From Ceratodon purpureus (lineage: Eukaryota; Streptophyta; Bryopsida; Pseudoditrichales; Ditrichaceae), in the NCBI GenBank assembly GCA_014871385.1, contig CM026431.1:6832469-6896468 (forward strand): a DNA stretch of 64,000 nucleotides, given 5' to 3'. Under the pieces are notes generated by a model. The model saw only the letters and a list, made by a program, of their open reading frames with translations. It was not told where the DNA came from and did no database searches. The position numbers and the translations under genes were made by a program. How positions within the stretch are numbered: the stretch's first letter is position 1; each line of letters starts with the position of its first letter. Below, piece by piece: positions 23,201 through 34,164 of this stretch.

Positions 23201-25819
23201 AATCGTACTGAGTAGAACTGGCTTGCAAAGAGAGGTTGTCAACATTTTCGATAATTGATGAACAGGCTTTATAATAAGATTAGAGTGCGTCCACCACAAT
23301 GACAAGATTCAAGTATGAGTTTTGGGATATGAGTTTCAGTGTAGTTTTCTGTACATGTTGAAATGCCGGCGCTTATGAGATTAATGGAACACTCAGTTGG
23401 CTAAAAATCTCAAAATATGAATGCTGCGAATAACTTTAGGACGGAATCTCAATGTGCACAGTATTTCTACGTGTTATTAAACGTCTTTTACAAATGGAGC
23501 AGGAGTGTGTCTGCAAGTGTGGGCTCTAACCTCTATGTCGCAGTCTGATTCCACATCACTCTGAATACCGCTTTGCCAGAATACATGCTACGACGAGGTG
23601 GATGCCTATTAAATGCTATTGGAATTCTGCCCAGTTCTGCTCTATTCACTGGATGTTTTCCTCAGACTACGTGCAAGCATTGTTATTGGTTTCTAGTATT
23701 CTAACGTGTGAATTCCATGACTGGCTATGTAGGACCTACCGATCCGACATACACTTGATCCCATGCATATAGAACGCAATTTCTCAGCAAATATATTGAA
23801 ACACTTATTTGGTGAAGCGGATTCTATAGCAGCACGGAAGGATATGGAAGACGTGGGGAGAATGGAAAATCTTTGGCTTGTGCAACGACCTGACTCTGAG
23901 GTGTACACTAAACCACCTGCTCCCTATGTACTTTCTGATTCTGAAAGAGCCGAGTTTTTAGAACTAATTGGCTCCACACAAGTGCCTACTGGATACAGTG
24001 CCACACTCAGAAGCCATGTGCGTAAGGGAAAATTAGCTGGACTCAAAAGTCACGACCACCATGTTCTAATTCAACAAATTATGCCAGCAGCAGTTAGACA
24101 CATGTTGAAGCCAGGTCCAAGGGATGCAATAATTAAGATAGGCAACTTTTTCCAAAGACTAGGTAGCAAAGTGATCCATTTAGATGACATTGCAGGACTT
24201 CTAGAGTGTGCGGCTGAAGCTCTTTGCTTGTTTGAAATGTGGTTTCCTCCTGCATTTTTTGACATTATGACACACTTACCAGTCCACTTGGTTGAAGAAT
24301 TATATTGGTGTGGACCAATAAGCGCACGATGGTGTTACCCGGTTGAGAGGTATTTGGGAACCTTAACGAAGTATGTGCGACTGAGATCAAGCCCTGAAGG
24401 AAGTATGGCTGCAGGGTACAATGTTGACGAGGCACTAGGTTTTTGTACAGAATTCTTCCAGCTATATCCTCATGTTCAGCGACGTATCTGGGACCATGAA
24501 GAAGAGCTACGCGTCTCAGGGGAGCAGCTCAAAGGTGCAGTTACTCGGCAAATTCTAACTCCCACTGAGTTGTCACAAATACACCATTACGTCATTACAC
24601 ACTCAGTTTTCACTACCGAATTGTACAGGTGAGTCCTAGACAAGTACCGTCTTTGTTGAATTTAATAACATGAGTGGATCTCCACAACTCTTTCTCCATG
24701 CACTCTTATTTGATGTGAAGACCATTTATAATTATAAAACTCTAAAGTTTCCTATGTCTCTGAATTCTATCCATCAGCCCTTCTGTGATACTCTACATCA
24801 TGAATTCAATTTATAGGCATCATTTACCGTGCTTTTCACCCACACTGCTGCTACTTATGTTTTACATTTATGATGGTTACGTCTCCTCAACCTGTTTTAC
24901 TACTAACACTTCGTCATTTTCTGCTGAATTCAGCGAGTACCAGGTCCTAACTGAAGAAAGGGAATCTGCACGCAGCTCGTTTAGAACATCGTGGCGTAGA
25001 GAACATGATGGAGACTCTCGTTACAGATACCCAGCAGCCTTATGCAACCTGCCCCCATTTGCAGACTGGCTATATAACCATGTTCGACAGCTAAGATCAG
25101 AGGGCTTTCCCATCCCTGCAGACTTAGTAAGACTATCGTCTCCCCCTTCCAACATAGCTGCATCGTGGAAGTATATGTTTGCTTACGGTGCACTATATCG
25201 CTGCTTCGAAGGGGGCAGTCATGTTCCTGAATATGTGACATATGATTATGGAGTCGCTCGGATTAGGGACGAAACTGAAGATGGCATCGACACAGGGACG
25301 TTAAAACAAATCATCATGGTTGATTATGGACTTCTTAAACCAGTCTTGATGAACGTCTCTTGGGTGAAACAAGTGGTTGATGGCAGAAGGACAGTCAAGA
25401 AGGATAGACACGGCTTTTGGACCTGTAAACTAAACGAGAGGGAGGATCCCACTATACACAACCCATATGTATATCCCAAGCTTGTCACGCAGGTATTTTT
25501 TATGAGTGACAAATCGTCTCGCGACTGGAAAGTGATTTTGTCGCATGAGCCCAGGAGCAAGAGAATAATTGGGGAAAAAGAGCAGCAAGTTTTTGAAGCC
25601 ACTGGGGCTTCTGTATATGCCGAGGGCATGGTTCCAGGAATCGAACGCCGTGGACATCATGCACGCACAGAACCTAACATGAGCGACCTCGAAGTGCCTC
25701 TTCGACAATATCACATAATCAATACTGAAATGCAAGCAGAGCCAAACGAGGATGCCATCTACGATGACGACCAATATGAAGACGAACACTTTGCAATTGA
25801 ACACCACCGACCATTATAG
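20264..25819 (+). pseudogene. CACTA TNP2-like transposase, 4 exons, one in-frame TAG
   Basis: Exons 20264-20527, 20837-22444, 23733-24628 and 24934-25819 join with matching phases to 1,218 codons. Exon 1 has a Cys-rich block ending in RRHLDNVGRHPFCRG, like the transposase-associated domain. Exon 2 is the TNP2 core: LGLKYEAIHVCPNNCMLFRG, then a long block through DGVNPF, WPILLFNYNIPPW and GYLGCPVCG, ending at LPYWK. Exon 3 resumes with DLPIRHTLDPMHIERN and contains a DUF4218-like region (LPVHLVEELYWCGPISARW). Exon 4 has a DUF4216-like region (IIMVDYGLLKPVLMNVSW). An in-frame TAG at codon 244 (21302-21304) interrupts the motif GATLL-stop-LNL; otherwise the frame stays open on both sides. The intron at 22445-23732 is 1,288 bp. 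The enzyme would cut at the CACTA termini. Confidence 0.85.
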
Positions 25820-25867
25820 AACCAACCCTCGGCAACCCTCGGCTCACCAACCCTCGGCAATATCAGG

Positions 25868-26998
25868 CAGTTCTAGTAATCCGCAGGTATCCGACTCAGT
25901 CAGGTAGCTATGTTACTCAGAAACCAAGTCATCTTGTCGAGATCAGATAGCTGTGCATCGTATGCAGGTAACCAGATCATGTAACCAGATGCACATCAAT
26001 ATTGACCAGTTCTGTTCTTATTGTATAGGATAATTTCAGCATGATTTTCTATTACGAATCGATTACAAGAATTGATGTCTAATTCTTCTTCTGATATTGT
26101 ATAGTTTCTATGCCCACAATTCAAATATCCCATATACATATGCCCTAACACTTTCATATAAGCATAATGCACATATAATGCTTATATCCCGTATCCTTTA
26201 CCTCACTACAATCAAATATCCAATACTCACAATAACCCCATTTTATGTATGGTTTTGTAGAAATTGTGTCATTATCCCATATCTACGTAACATCATCTCT
26301 TCTATCTCTTCAAACCAATTTTACTATATTTATAATGTCTCTTTCTTTAAAGTTTCTCTAAATTGTACATTTATCCCATATCCCCACTAAACCCTTAATC
26401 TATGCAACCTAAACCATTAACCCATATTCGTAATGGTCCTTTCTTTAAGCCATATTGAAATCGTGCATTTATCCCATATCCCCCCTAAATCTCTCAAACC
26501 AATTGTCCCATATCCATAATGCTAATTTCTTTAATCTAGATCAAGGTCGCACAATTATCCCATATCCATAACATAATTGAGTTCCACCTAATCGTGCAAT
26601 TATCCCATGTTAACAATGCCTAATATCTTTAACAATTTTCCACTTATCCCATATCCCTCGTCGCAAGCTGGCAATCAATGTCGCTGACCCGGACATGAAC
26701 AGAGCTAGATATCAATATCACACACGGGTAGAATCAAGTGCGACCCCGAATCCGGATATGGAATCCGTCACGCGGACATCAGCAGTGTGTCCGGGTACAT
26801 GCCCTCAGCTTGAACACACAATATCAACCCATACACGTGGCACAATATTCGCACAATTATGGGGCGCATCTTGAATTAGCACCTCCCGACAATTCATCAC
26901 ATTTCGTGCAGGAAACTGTCAGAACTCCTGAAATATCCGCCCCCCATGATCCGACTTTAACTATTATAATTTCCCCCGTTTTGACATGCCTCTTCACA
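25868..26998. repeat. CACTA right inner inverted repeat
   Basis: This is the inverse partner of 13452-14582, with the same array of TTATCCCATATC-type motifs. Just inside it (25821-25860) the 11-mer CCAACCCTCGG-like unit occurs about three times next to the transposase stop codon. Confidence 0.88.
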
Positions 26999-27078
26999 GC
27001 TCTGGAAGTTGAGCTTTTCTCCAAATTTGAATTAATATTGCCTGGGTACACCAAAGGCAGTGTTGATGGGTGTACTCA

Positions 27079-27178
27079 CACTATGGGAAATCAGCCTGGT
27101 ATACCTAAATGACTGAGTACACACCAAGCCTAGGCTGGTTGACTCGTCTGGTCGCGTGGAACCAAGTTTCCCATAGTG
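27079..27178. repeat. 100-bp segment bounded by inverted CACTATGGGAAA at the right CACTA end
   Basis: CACTATGGGAAATC begins at 27079 and the true right terminus TTTCCCATAGTG ends at 27178, so the last 100 bp look like a mini-CACTA with its own pair of ends. It may be a nested deletion derivative or a second, internal terminus. Confidence 0.6.
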
Positions 27179-27181
27179 TGC

Positions 27182-29159
27182 ACACTTTCAGGAACAACCT
27201 GGATGAGTTTGGGTGAGCGGTTTTGACCCTCTACCTTAGTACCTAAATTGAATTCTGTGTTAAAGACACCCAAAAAGGTTAGGTTTTATAGTGAAAGTAA
27301 AAAGTCTAGTTCCAAATTTGCCAAAATAAAGTTAAATTTGTTATTCTACATCAATCAGTCAAGCTTATTGTATATGTCATAGTATTTTTAATTTTTCGTG
27401 TATTAGTTGTTATGGAACCATGAAGCCGTATTTATTATTATCTGCAATTATGAAGTAAATAGGAGGTTGAAAAATCATATGGTTGTATGTGTATACATAA
27501 TATACATTGGCTTCTTTATACTTATTCAGATTTTTAGTATAAGATAAATGTTGATACTAATATTAAATAAGTTAATATTCTTTGCATTAAACCTCGACTA
27601 TGTATATATATAAAAACCCATGTTGCTGGATCAATTTGTAAATCCTAAGCTCAGTGGAGATTTCACATGTTGATTAGAGGATTACAAGGAGGCGTAGTGT
27701 CTTAGATTAGTGTACGTAGGGTCTTTGATTTGAATTACTTTGGAAATCTTCCAATCACAAAAAGACTACAATATCCCATTGCTACGAGACTTTGAATCTT
27801 TACCTCGTTTTTGATGTTGTTTATGATGAGTTTGTGTAATTCAGGATGATAACTTTCGATTGCAAGTCATTTATTATTTTCAGCCTAGGGTTGTATTTCC
27901 ACACCCTTAGGGCAAGCTTCTATGTTGGACGGGTGATTGGTATCAGTCCATAGAAGCGGGGAGCTCCACCAAAATGGGTGGATTATGGATGCACTTATGA
28001 GCAAATTATTTTATTTCCCTCAAAATGGGTGGACTATTGGTGATTGTTGAAACCTTGTTTCTTGTCTTCTACTGCCTTCCACCCAACCTATCCTCACATC
28101 AAAGAAGGCCCTTATATACCCACGGGTGGGAGTCTAAACAATCCTCGTATAAACAACTAATGAAAACTTTTATCTTGAATAATAAAATATATGACCTTCA
28201 ATCAATTAGTGTGGGTGGCTGACACTACTACCCAAAAATGGTGGAGTATTCAGTACCAGTGGAGGTGCATTTTGTTGTAGATGGCATAACATGTACATGC
28301 ATTCACATGACTGGTGCATATTCTCAAAGGACTCAATGCTTTTGGTGCTGCTTTATGGAGATATTATGTTCATCCTCTTGTGAGATTGATACCACATGAA
28401 TAGGACCACACCAACATTTCTCCCCAACAACACAGTTCAAATTGAAAGCCAGTGACAAAAGACAAAACACTCTTTCTATAGAAACAGCTTTAAGATCTTA
28501 TGCCCGCTGTTGTAGCTCAAGAGCCTTCAAGCAAGGCAGTGCAACTTCAAAATAGTAGTGAGGTGTCAGGCTACAAGGATGTGGGGGCTGATTGCTTGCT
28601 TGCTTGCTGGGACCCAACCTGCTCTCACGTCTCAAGAATTGTTACTGTTCAGAAAGTGGTTTCTCAATGTACCACCGATCTCCAGGAGAGAAAAAACAGG
28701 AATACTTTGATTTAGTTCCTAAAAGTGTACCCGTGTGGAGAAAATCATAAAACCGGGTGGCTAGGTATATAAAAGGGGTTTTGTGCCTTTGAACCCTAGT
28801 TCTATGAATTTCTTTACCACTTGTTGTTGGGTCTTTTTATTTCTCTCCAATGAGCATACTCAGATGCGAGACTCGGTTAAGGTAATTTTTCTAGCCCTCC
28901 CCATTTTGGGTTGTAGGGTCATTTTTTGGTTTTTCGGGCTTAATTTGGGGCATGTAGCCCCGAATTACACTACGGAGGTCCCCTTGATCTCAAACATAAT
29001 AATAAGGGCAGAGATTTGGCCCACCCCTCCCAAACATGGACTTTGAGCCACACTGGATAAGAGGATTTTGACACTTATCTTATTACTTTCTCTCTTTGTT
29101 TTTCTTTTATCCCATGTGAGTCAAATGATTATGATTTACTACATGGAGTAAGTCTACCT
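27182..29159. other. Intergenic, no gene recognised
   Basis: The sequence is mostly AT-rich. A TATA-like TATATAAAAGGGG at about 28767 precedes an unremarkable open frame (28783-29046) with hydrophobic stretches but no recognisable domain; this could be an old LTR promoter, but no LTR pair was found. Confidence 0.4.
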
Positions 29160-29169
29160 CCTCTTCCAC

Positions 29170-29501
29170 CCCTTGCAATAAACCTCGCCCTCGTCTTAAT
29201 GACGAGGCGGGCCCTCCCCCTCCTCCTCCCCTTTCTCCTTTCCTCCCTGATCTATTTTTAGAGGCCTTGCGGCCCTTTTTTAGTAATTTTTTTATTTTTA
29301 ATGAAATCGGGGACCCCGAATTAGTTCAAGGGGACCGACTAGATTAGTTTTAGTTAGTTTAAATATTTTAAATTTTTTTTTTAAATTTTAATTTTTTTTT
29401 TCATCAACATGCAAAATATAGGGGGCTTTTTGCCCCCTCCAATGACAGCCCTGGTTGGGGGGCCCTCGTCATTAAGACAAGGGCGAGGTTTATCGCAAGG
29501 G
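29170..29501. mobile_element. MULE-type MITE, 332 bp, 10-bp TSD
   Basis: Inverted ends of about 40 bp start CCCTTGC(A/G)ATAAACCTCGCC and include TCTTAATGACGAGG. They are flanked by the direct repeat CCTCTTCCAC at 29160-29169 and 29502-29511. A 9-11-bp duplication with long inverted repeats is typical of Mutator-like elements. The interior is non-coding. Its ends do not resemble those of the large MULE at 50390-61567. Confidence 0.8.
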
Positions 29502-29511
29502 CCTCTTCCAC

Positions 29512-32400
29512 CATTGAGATCATAACTACTGATTTGAAGGAAGTAAGAAATAATAGCATTGATTTGAAAGAGCAAGAAGACTTGCAATTCTTGATTTCAA
29601 GGAGAAAGTCTGAAGCTGCAACCCGAAAGGTTAGTAGTCGACATTGAGTTACAAATTCCTAATGCAAACTCCTTCGGCTCGGTTTGGAGAGTGGGATTAG
29701 ATTATGGTACAAATTAGCCCTGTCTTGGTGAATGGAATATTTGGAAACCAAGTATTACTTGCCAAGGTGAAGAAGAGAGCCTACAAAGAGGGAGAGCAAA
29801 CTACATCTGTCGATTGGCTACCAAAATCTTTATGTTCCTTCAGGTGGATATTAAATTTTAATTGTTGTTGGTGTGGCAGATTTTTATTGTTTGAAGAGGA
29901 ATAAATGTCTCAATTGACTGGATATTGCCAAAGTTTAATTTTTACACCTATCATGTCTGAGTACAATGAGAGACTCCAATCTAATTGGATTGGCATGTAT
30001 AAAGAGTTTACTCATTCAACATCCTCTGACCTATACACTACTTGAACGACATAAAGAAATGTGTAGAGGTTTAAAAATATATTTTATAATATTCACATTA
30101 TACTATATTAATGATGCTCAAATACAATATTCAAAGTGATAAAACACTGTATGTAAAATGTACTTCTGACTTTAAAGAATTAATCCTTTATCAACTTCCA
30201 ACCATTTCATGTACTCATTAGCATTGGGAGTCACAAGGACCAATTTTATTGTTTATGCCAGCCCAACAGGGACTAGGAGTCTCTTCTCCCTTTTGCATTC
30301 AAACCTCTCATCGTCAGCCATTGCTTCTGATTGCTTGACACACTGTACCTTTGTTTGCAACATAACAAAACTGTCTGATAACATTTGGTCAAGTAAAAAA
30401 AATAAAATCTTAAAACTAAAAACATTCAAGGAAATCCTTAAATTGATGCAATTTGCTGCAGTAGCATTGTCACAAGCAATAGTGGTATAATATGAACACT
30501 CTTATTACCACAACTTAGATAGAAGTGATGACTATCTAAGTTAGGGTCAATTTATATTATGCCCAAACGTAGAGAGGCCATCGGTTTGGACTAATGAAAA
30601 TGTTGGAATGGCCAAAGGCGAGCCTCAGTCTTCACACTAGGGGTTGAAGTCTAAAGGACATTGCCTCCACAAGAGCTTATGTGACATCAATGTTAGGAAG
30701 TTATGGAGCCAAGGCGAGTCCTCTTGAACAATAATTTGGGTCGAGCAGAATGCTCAACCCAAATTTCCATCATGAGGCCGAACTTTTTCTTCATTGGCCT
30801 CGGCCTCTCCACATACTTTGGTCCAAAAAAGTGGTCGTCCTCTCAACTTGGGCATAGTCTGAACTGGACCTTAGCCCCATGAATCCATGCATTCCTAGTA
30901 GACAATATTCCTGAAGGAGATAGTAGATGAAGATGATGTAACTCCACATCACTGTCGTATGATCACACCAAGAAGAGAGGAGTAAAATAGTGTTCCAAGG
31001 AAGACCCCTTGGGAATCACCCCCCTAGCGACCCTTTTGAACTGCCTAGGGGATGCAGCCTGGAGAAGTGGGGAACGTGGTTGGAGAATCATCCCCTCGTC
31101 CAAAGAAAACGTCTCCGGTGTGCCATTCCCTTCCATGATCAACACGAGTTTTACTTTCTGTTGACCACACCAGTTTATAATAACCTTTTCGATTGCAACA
31201 AAGTTTGCACAAAGCTTGAAAAAGCCACAGCAGATGATAGGTCGGTAACCCATGGTACCATTGTTTACTACCTCAAATCCCACCTCACAAAACAGTCTCG
31301 CTTTGTCAAAGATCATCTTGCATGAGTTTATTATTTTAATTCTCTGCAATATCTCAATGCTGTTTCACAATGAGGTGCAGAGTATGTTCCAACGCTCAAG
31401 GAATGGGAGGCAACTTCCACCTCATTCAAACTAATTATCAAAGTTATATCCTTGTTCCCCAAAAGGACATGCTCACTGGTAGGTGGTTAACTTTTAGAGA
31501 TAAGATAGCAGCTCTTCAACCGCCTTCGGAGACGAATATAATTCTATATGAAAAAGCATTCTTCACTGGAGGGCCCACTTAAAAAAACACCCCATGTTTC
31601 GTATCTACTCACATATAGACAAAGATAATCACTGCACTCTACCTGAAAAGACGCAACGTTCACAACCAAATGCCAACAAGAGACCAACCTACATCCTTGT
31701 CATAAAAAGATGATGCACACGTCAACTTGCAACATTGTTGAGATGCAATTTGAACTTGTCTCCCAACGTCTGTCAACATGCTCTTTTACTACGGAGTTAC
31801 AAATACCTCACACAAGACGAGAATAAAAAGAGTTTGCTGGAATGGTCTAAAAATCAAAATTATCATTCAATTGATTAGTAACCTGAATGGTACAAGGACT
31901 TTGAACAAGAGTGTCTACCTAAGTGTTGGAATTAAATCTGCAATCTCACCGAAAGCTGCCTCGCAAGAGACGCATACACAAGGTGGCAAGCAGGCAGCAG
32001 CAGCAGCATATACGGTATGTACACAAGAGATGAACTTTGCTCTTGATCAATAGCTGGTCAGAGTTTTCCCCTCTCTCCTGTTGAACTCTCTCCATTCAAA
32101 TGGGGTGCGAGCTGGCTGGGGTGTAACACTAGTATGGTGACCAAAGTATTAAAAAACGTCGCAAAGCAGTTACTGATTGTCTATTACTAATTGTCTGAGA
32201 CCAAAAAGAAAAATAACAGCACCTCCGGTACATGGAACTAGTTTGTACTTTCACGGGTGCCGCGCCGAACCCTTCGAGGACCCAAGTAAAGAAAATCATC
32301 GCAAAATCAGTCACCGCGGAGGAGCTAGCTCAAAAGAGAGAAACTGTGCTCCATGAAGGGAGAAATTAACTCTCAGAAATCCCTCCCCAGCTCACTAGTG
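29512..32400. other. Intergenic, no gene supported
   Basis: Several frames of 60-130 codons occur (for example 30963-31349 minus and 30990-31325 plus), but none shows a recognisable domain, and overlapping opposite-strand frames argue against coding. The stretch next to 32452 probably includes the 3' UTR of the minus-strand Gln-rich gene. Confidence 0.4.
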
Positions 32401-32451
32401 TGATGGAAGTGATAATCGACCCATGCCGCCATGCTATAATATTCCATCCCC

Positions 32452-34164
32452 TCACAAGTGGAGCTCCGTGTCGACGTCGTCGTGCATCAAGTCCGGCATC
32501 TCTTGACTGCGTCGGTAGGTGTCGTTGAAAAGCAAGCTTTTTGTCACTACTGCCTCTGATGCCGGGTTCAGGTTCGACGTGGGTCGTGTGAATGTGCTGA
32601 ATGCTGATTTCGAGCTCTGAGGCAACATGTGGAAGTTGTTGCTGAATGGAATCTGCACAATGGAGTGAACATGTCGCATGTGAGATCATTGCAAGCTAGG
32701 AAATGGATTCCACAGAAGGATTTAGTTTTATGAACTCAAGAACACGTCAAGGATTGGAGGGAAGGTTACCTGAGATGCAGTTGGAATGGATGATTGAACT
32801 TGCGATGGTTGAGGGATGTGAGCAGGCACGCGCCCTGAGAAATTGTCCAGGCTCATTTCGGAGTCATCGCTCCGGAAATGGTCAGGGACGCTCTTGATCT
32901 CCACCGAGTGCCCTCCCGTCTTGTCACACCTTGAGGAAACACCGACAGGTCCACTCAACAATGTCATATCCGGAGCAGGAGGTCCATTCAGCTGAAAGCT
33001 ATTGAACGATGCCTGCGGTGGCACAGCAAAATCTGGAACGCGGTGCTGCAATGTCGACTGGTAATCCACCACTTTGGGTGCCTGGTGCTGGAACTGCTGC
33101 CCTTGTTGTTGCGTCATGTACATCAGAGGCGCAATGTTGCCCATCTCGGGAATGCTCGGAGGTCCTGCATTGCCGTGGTTCCAGCCTTGCCCAGCTCCAG
33201 CAGGCCTGGTGTCCTGAGTTGGCCGCCAGCTTATCTCCTGCTTGGCGGAGTAGAACTGCTCCGGGACCTCGGCCAAGCTCGGTGGGGGCATCACTTGGCT
33301 CTGAAGTGGAGGTTGATGTTGTTGGAATGAGTAGAGGCCACCAGATGTGGGGACAAAGTGGCGAGACTCTGGATAGGCCGCGGACGAGACTGGCGGTGGG
33401 GGCTGCATGGAGTTACCATGAACAGGCATGGGCCATTGAGAAGGATAGATCTGCACTTGCTGAGGTTGGCTGGCGGATTTCTGCATCTCAGCTTTGTGCC
33501 TCTCCAGCTGCGCAAACTTCTGTTGAAGAAGAGCGATGGTGGAGGGCTCGTTAGCAGACTCTTGCCCTTGATGTTGTTGCTGGTGAGCGGCGGCGACGTT
33601 GAGTGCGCGAGCATTCCACTCGGCCTGCTCTCGGTCGCCTCTGCTGAACGCCTGCTCTTGTTCCCCTCTGTTGTATGCTTGTCTGAGTTGGTCGAGCATG
33701 GCGAGCGAGGGTTGAGACTGCTGCTTGGGCTTGGGAGCCATACCTGAAAGAAATGGTCGCCGACTCTCAGAACATTGGATGACCAGTATGAACATTGGAT
33801 GACCAATTCTGGCTATGAGCAACTCTACCAGTAAATCTTGGTCATGGTTCCTAGCACAGGTCATAGAGACGCAGGAAGATAAGAAAAGTGCTACAGAGAA
33901 GGAGACGGTTTCAGAAAGAGAGAGGACGCGTTTGGACTAGCAAAGAAGGCTACCTGAGCTTCTCATGCTGTTGAGCAGCTGCGCTTGCAACATGTTCTGG
34001 TCATGCTGCGACAATTCGCTGTTGAGAGGGAGCTGGCCTTGAAGGAAGAGTTGTTCGAAGTTCAACGGAGTGGTTGGGCTTCCAATGTGGCCAAATGGGC
34101 TGTGAGACCTGCTCTTATTCGTGTGGTGACGTTGCTCGAAATCGTTCATCATCACGACGTCCAT
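32452..34164 (-). CDS. Gln/Pro-rich protein of unknown function, 3 exons
   Basis: Exons 34164-33954, 33743-32770 and 32652-32452 join at GT-AG sites with matching phases to give 461 residues. I do not recognise the family. Residues 1-70 include FGHIGSPTTPLNFEQLFLQG. Residues 90-112 hold a charged repeat (RGEQEQAFSRGDREQAEW). A short amphipathic helix or coiled coil lies near 138-160 (IALLQQKFAQLERHKAEM). About 165-330 is Gln/Pro/Met-rich low complexity. The end is acidic (DLMHDDVDTELHL). The composition resembles transcription-associated proteins, but no DNA-binding domain is visible. A further acceptor (TTGTAG) sits just 5' of the ATG, so an upstream exon or a leader intron is likely. It is outside any recognised transposon, so it is probably a host gene. 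Confidence 0.6.

Larger units (their letters stand above)
13278..27178. mobile_element. Complete CACTA (En/Spm-type) DNA transposon, 13.9 kb
   Basis: The termini are CACTATGGGAAACTTGG at 13278 and its exact inverse ending at 27178. They are flanked by the 3-bp duplication TGC (13275-13277 and 27179-27181), as expected for CACTA elements. Long inner inverted repeats (1131 bp) lie at 13452-14582 and 25868-26998. The outer 175 bp on each side are unlike each other except for the terminal 17 bp and scattered GTGTACTCA motifs. Two spliced genes are transcribed divergently from the middle: TNP2-like transposase on plus and TNPA-like on minus. Each has one in-frame TAG, so the copy is probably not autonomous, although its ends and splice sites look intact. 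Confidence 0.93.

Noticed and set aside
13278..27178. Assignment of the large element to a Plavaka-type or other superfamily
   Set aside because: CACTA termini, 3-bp duplication and TNP2/DUF4218/DUF4216-like order fit En/Spm CACTA better.
30963..31349. 128-codon minus-strand frame
   Set aside because: No recognisable domain, and an overlapping plus-strand frame of similar length gives no basis for choosing either.
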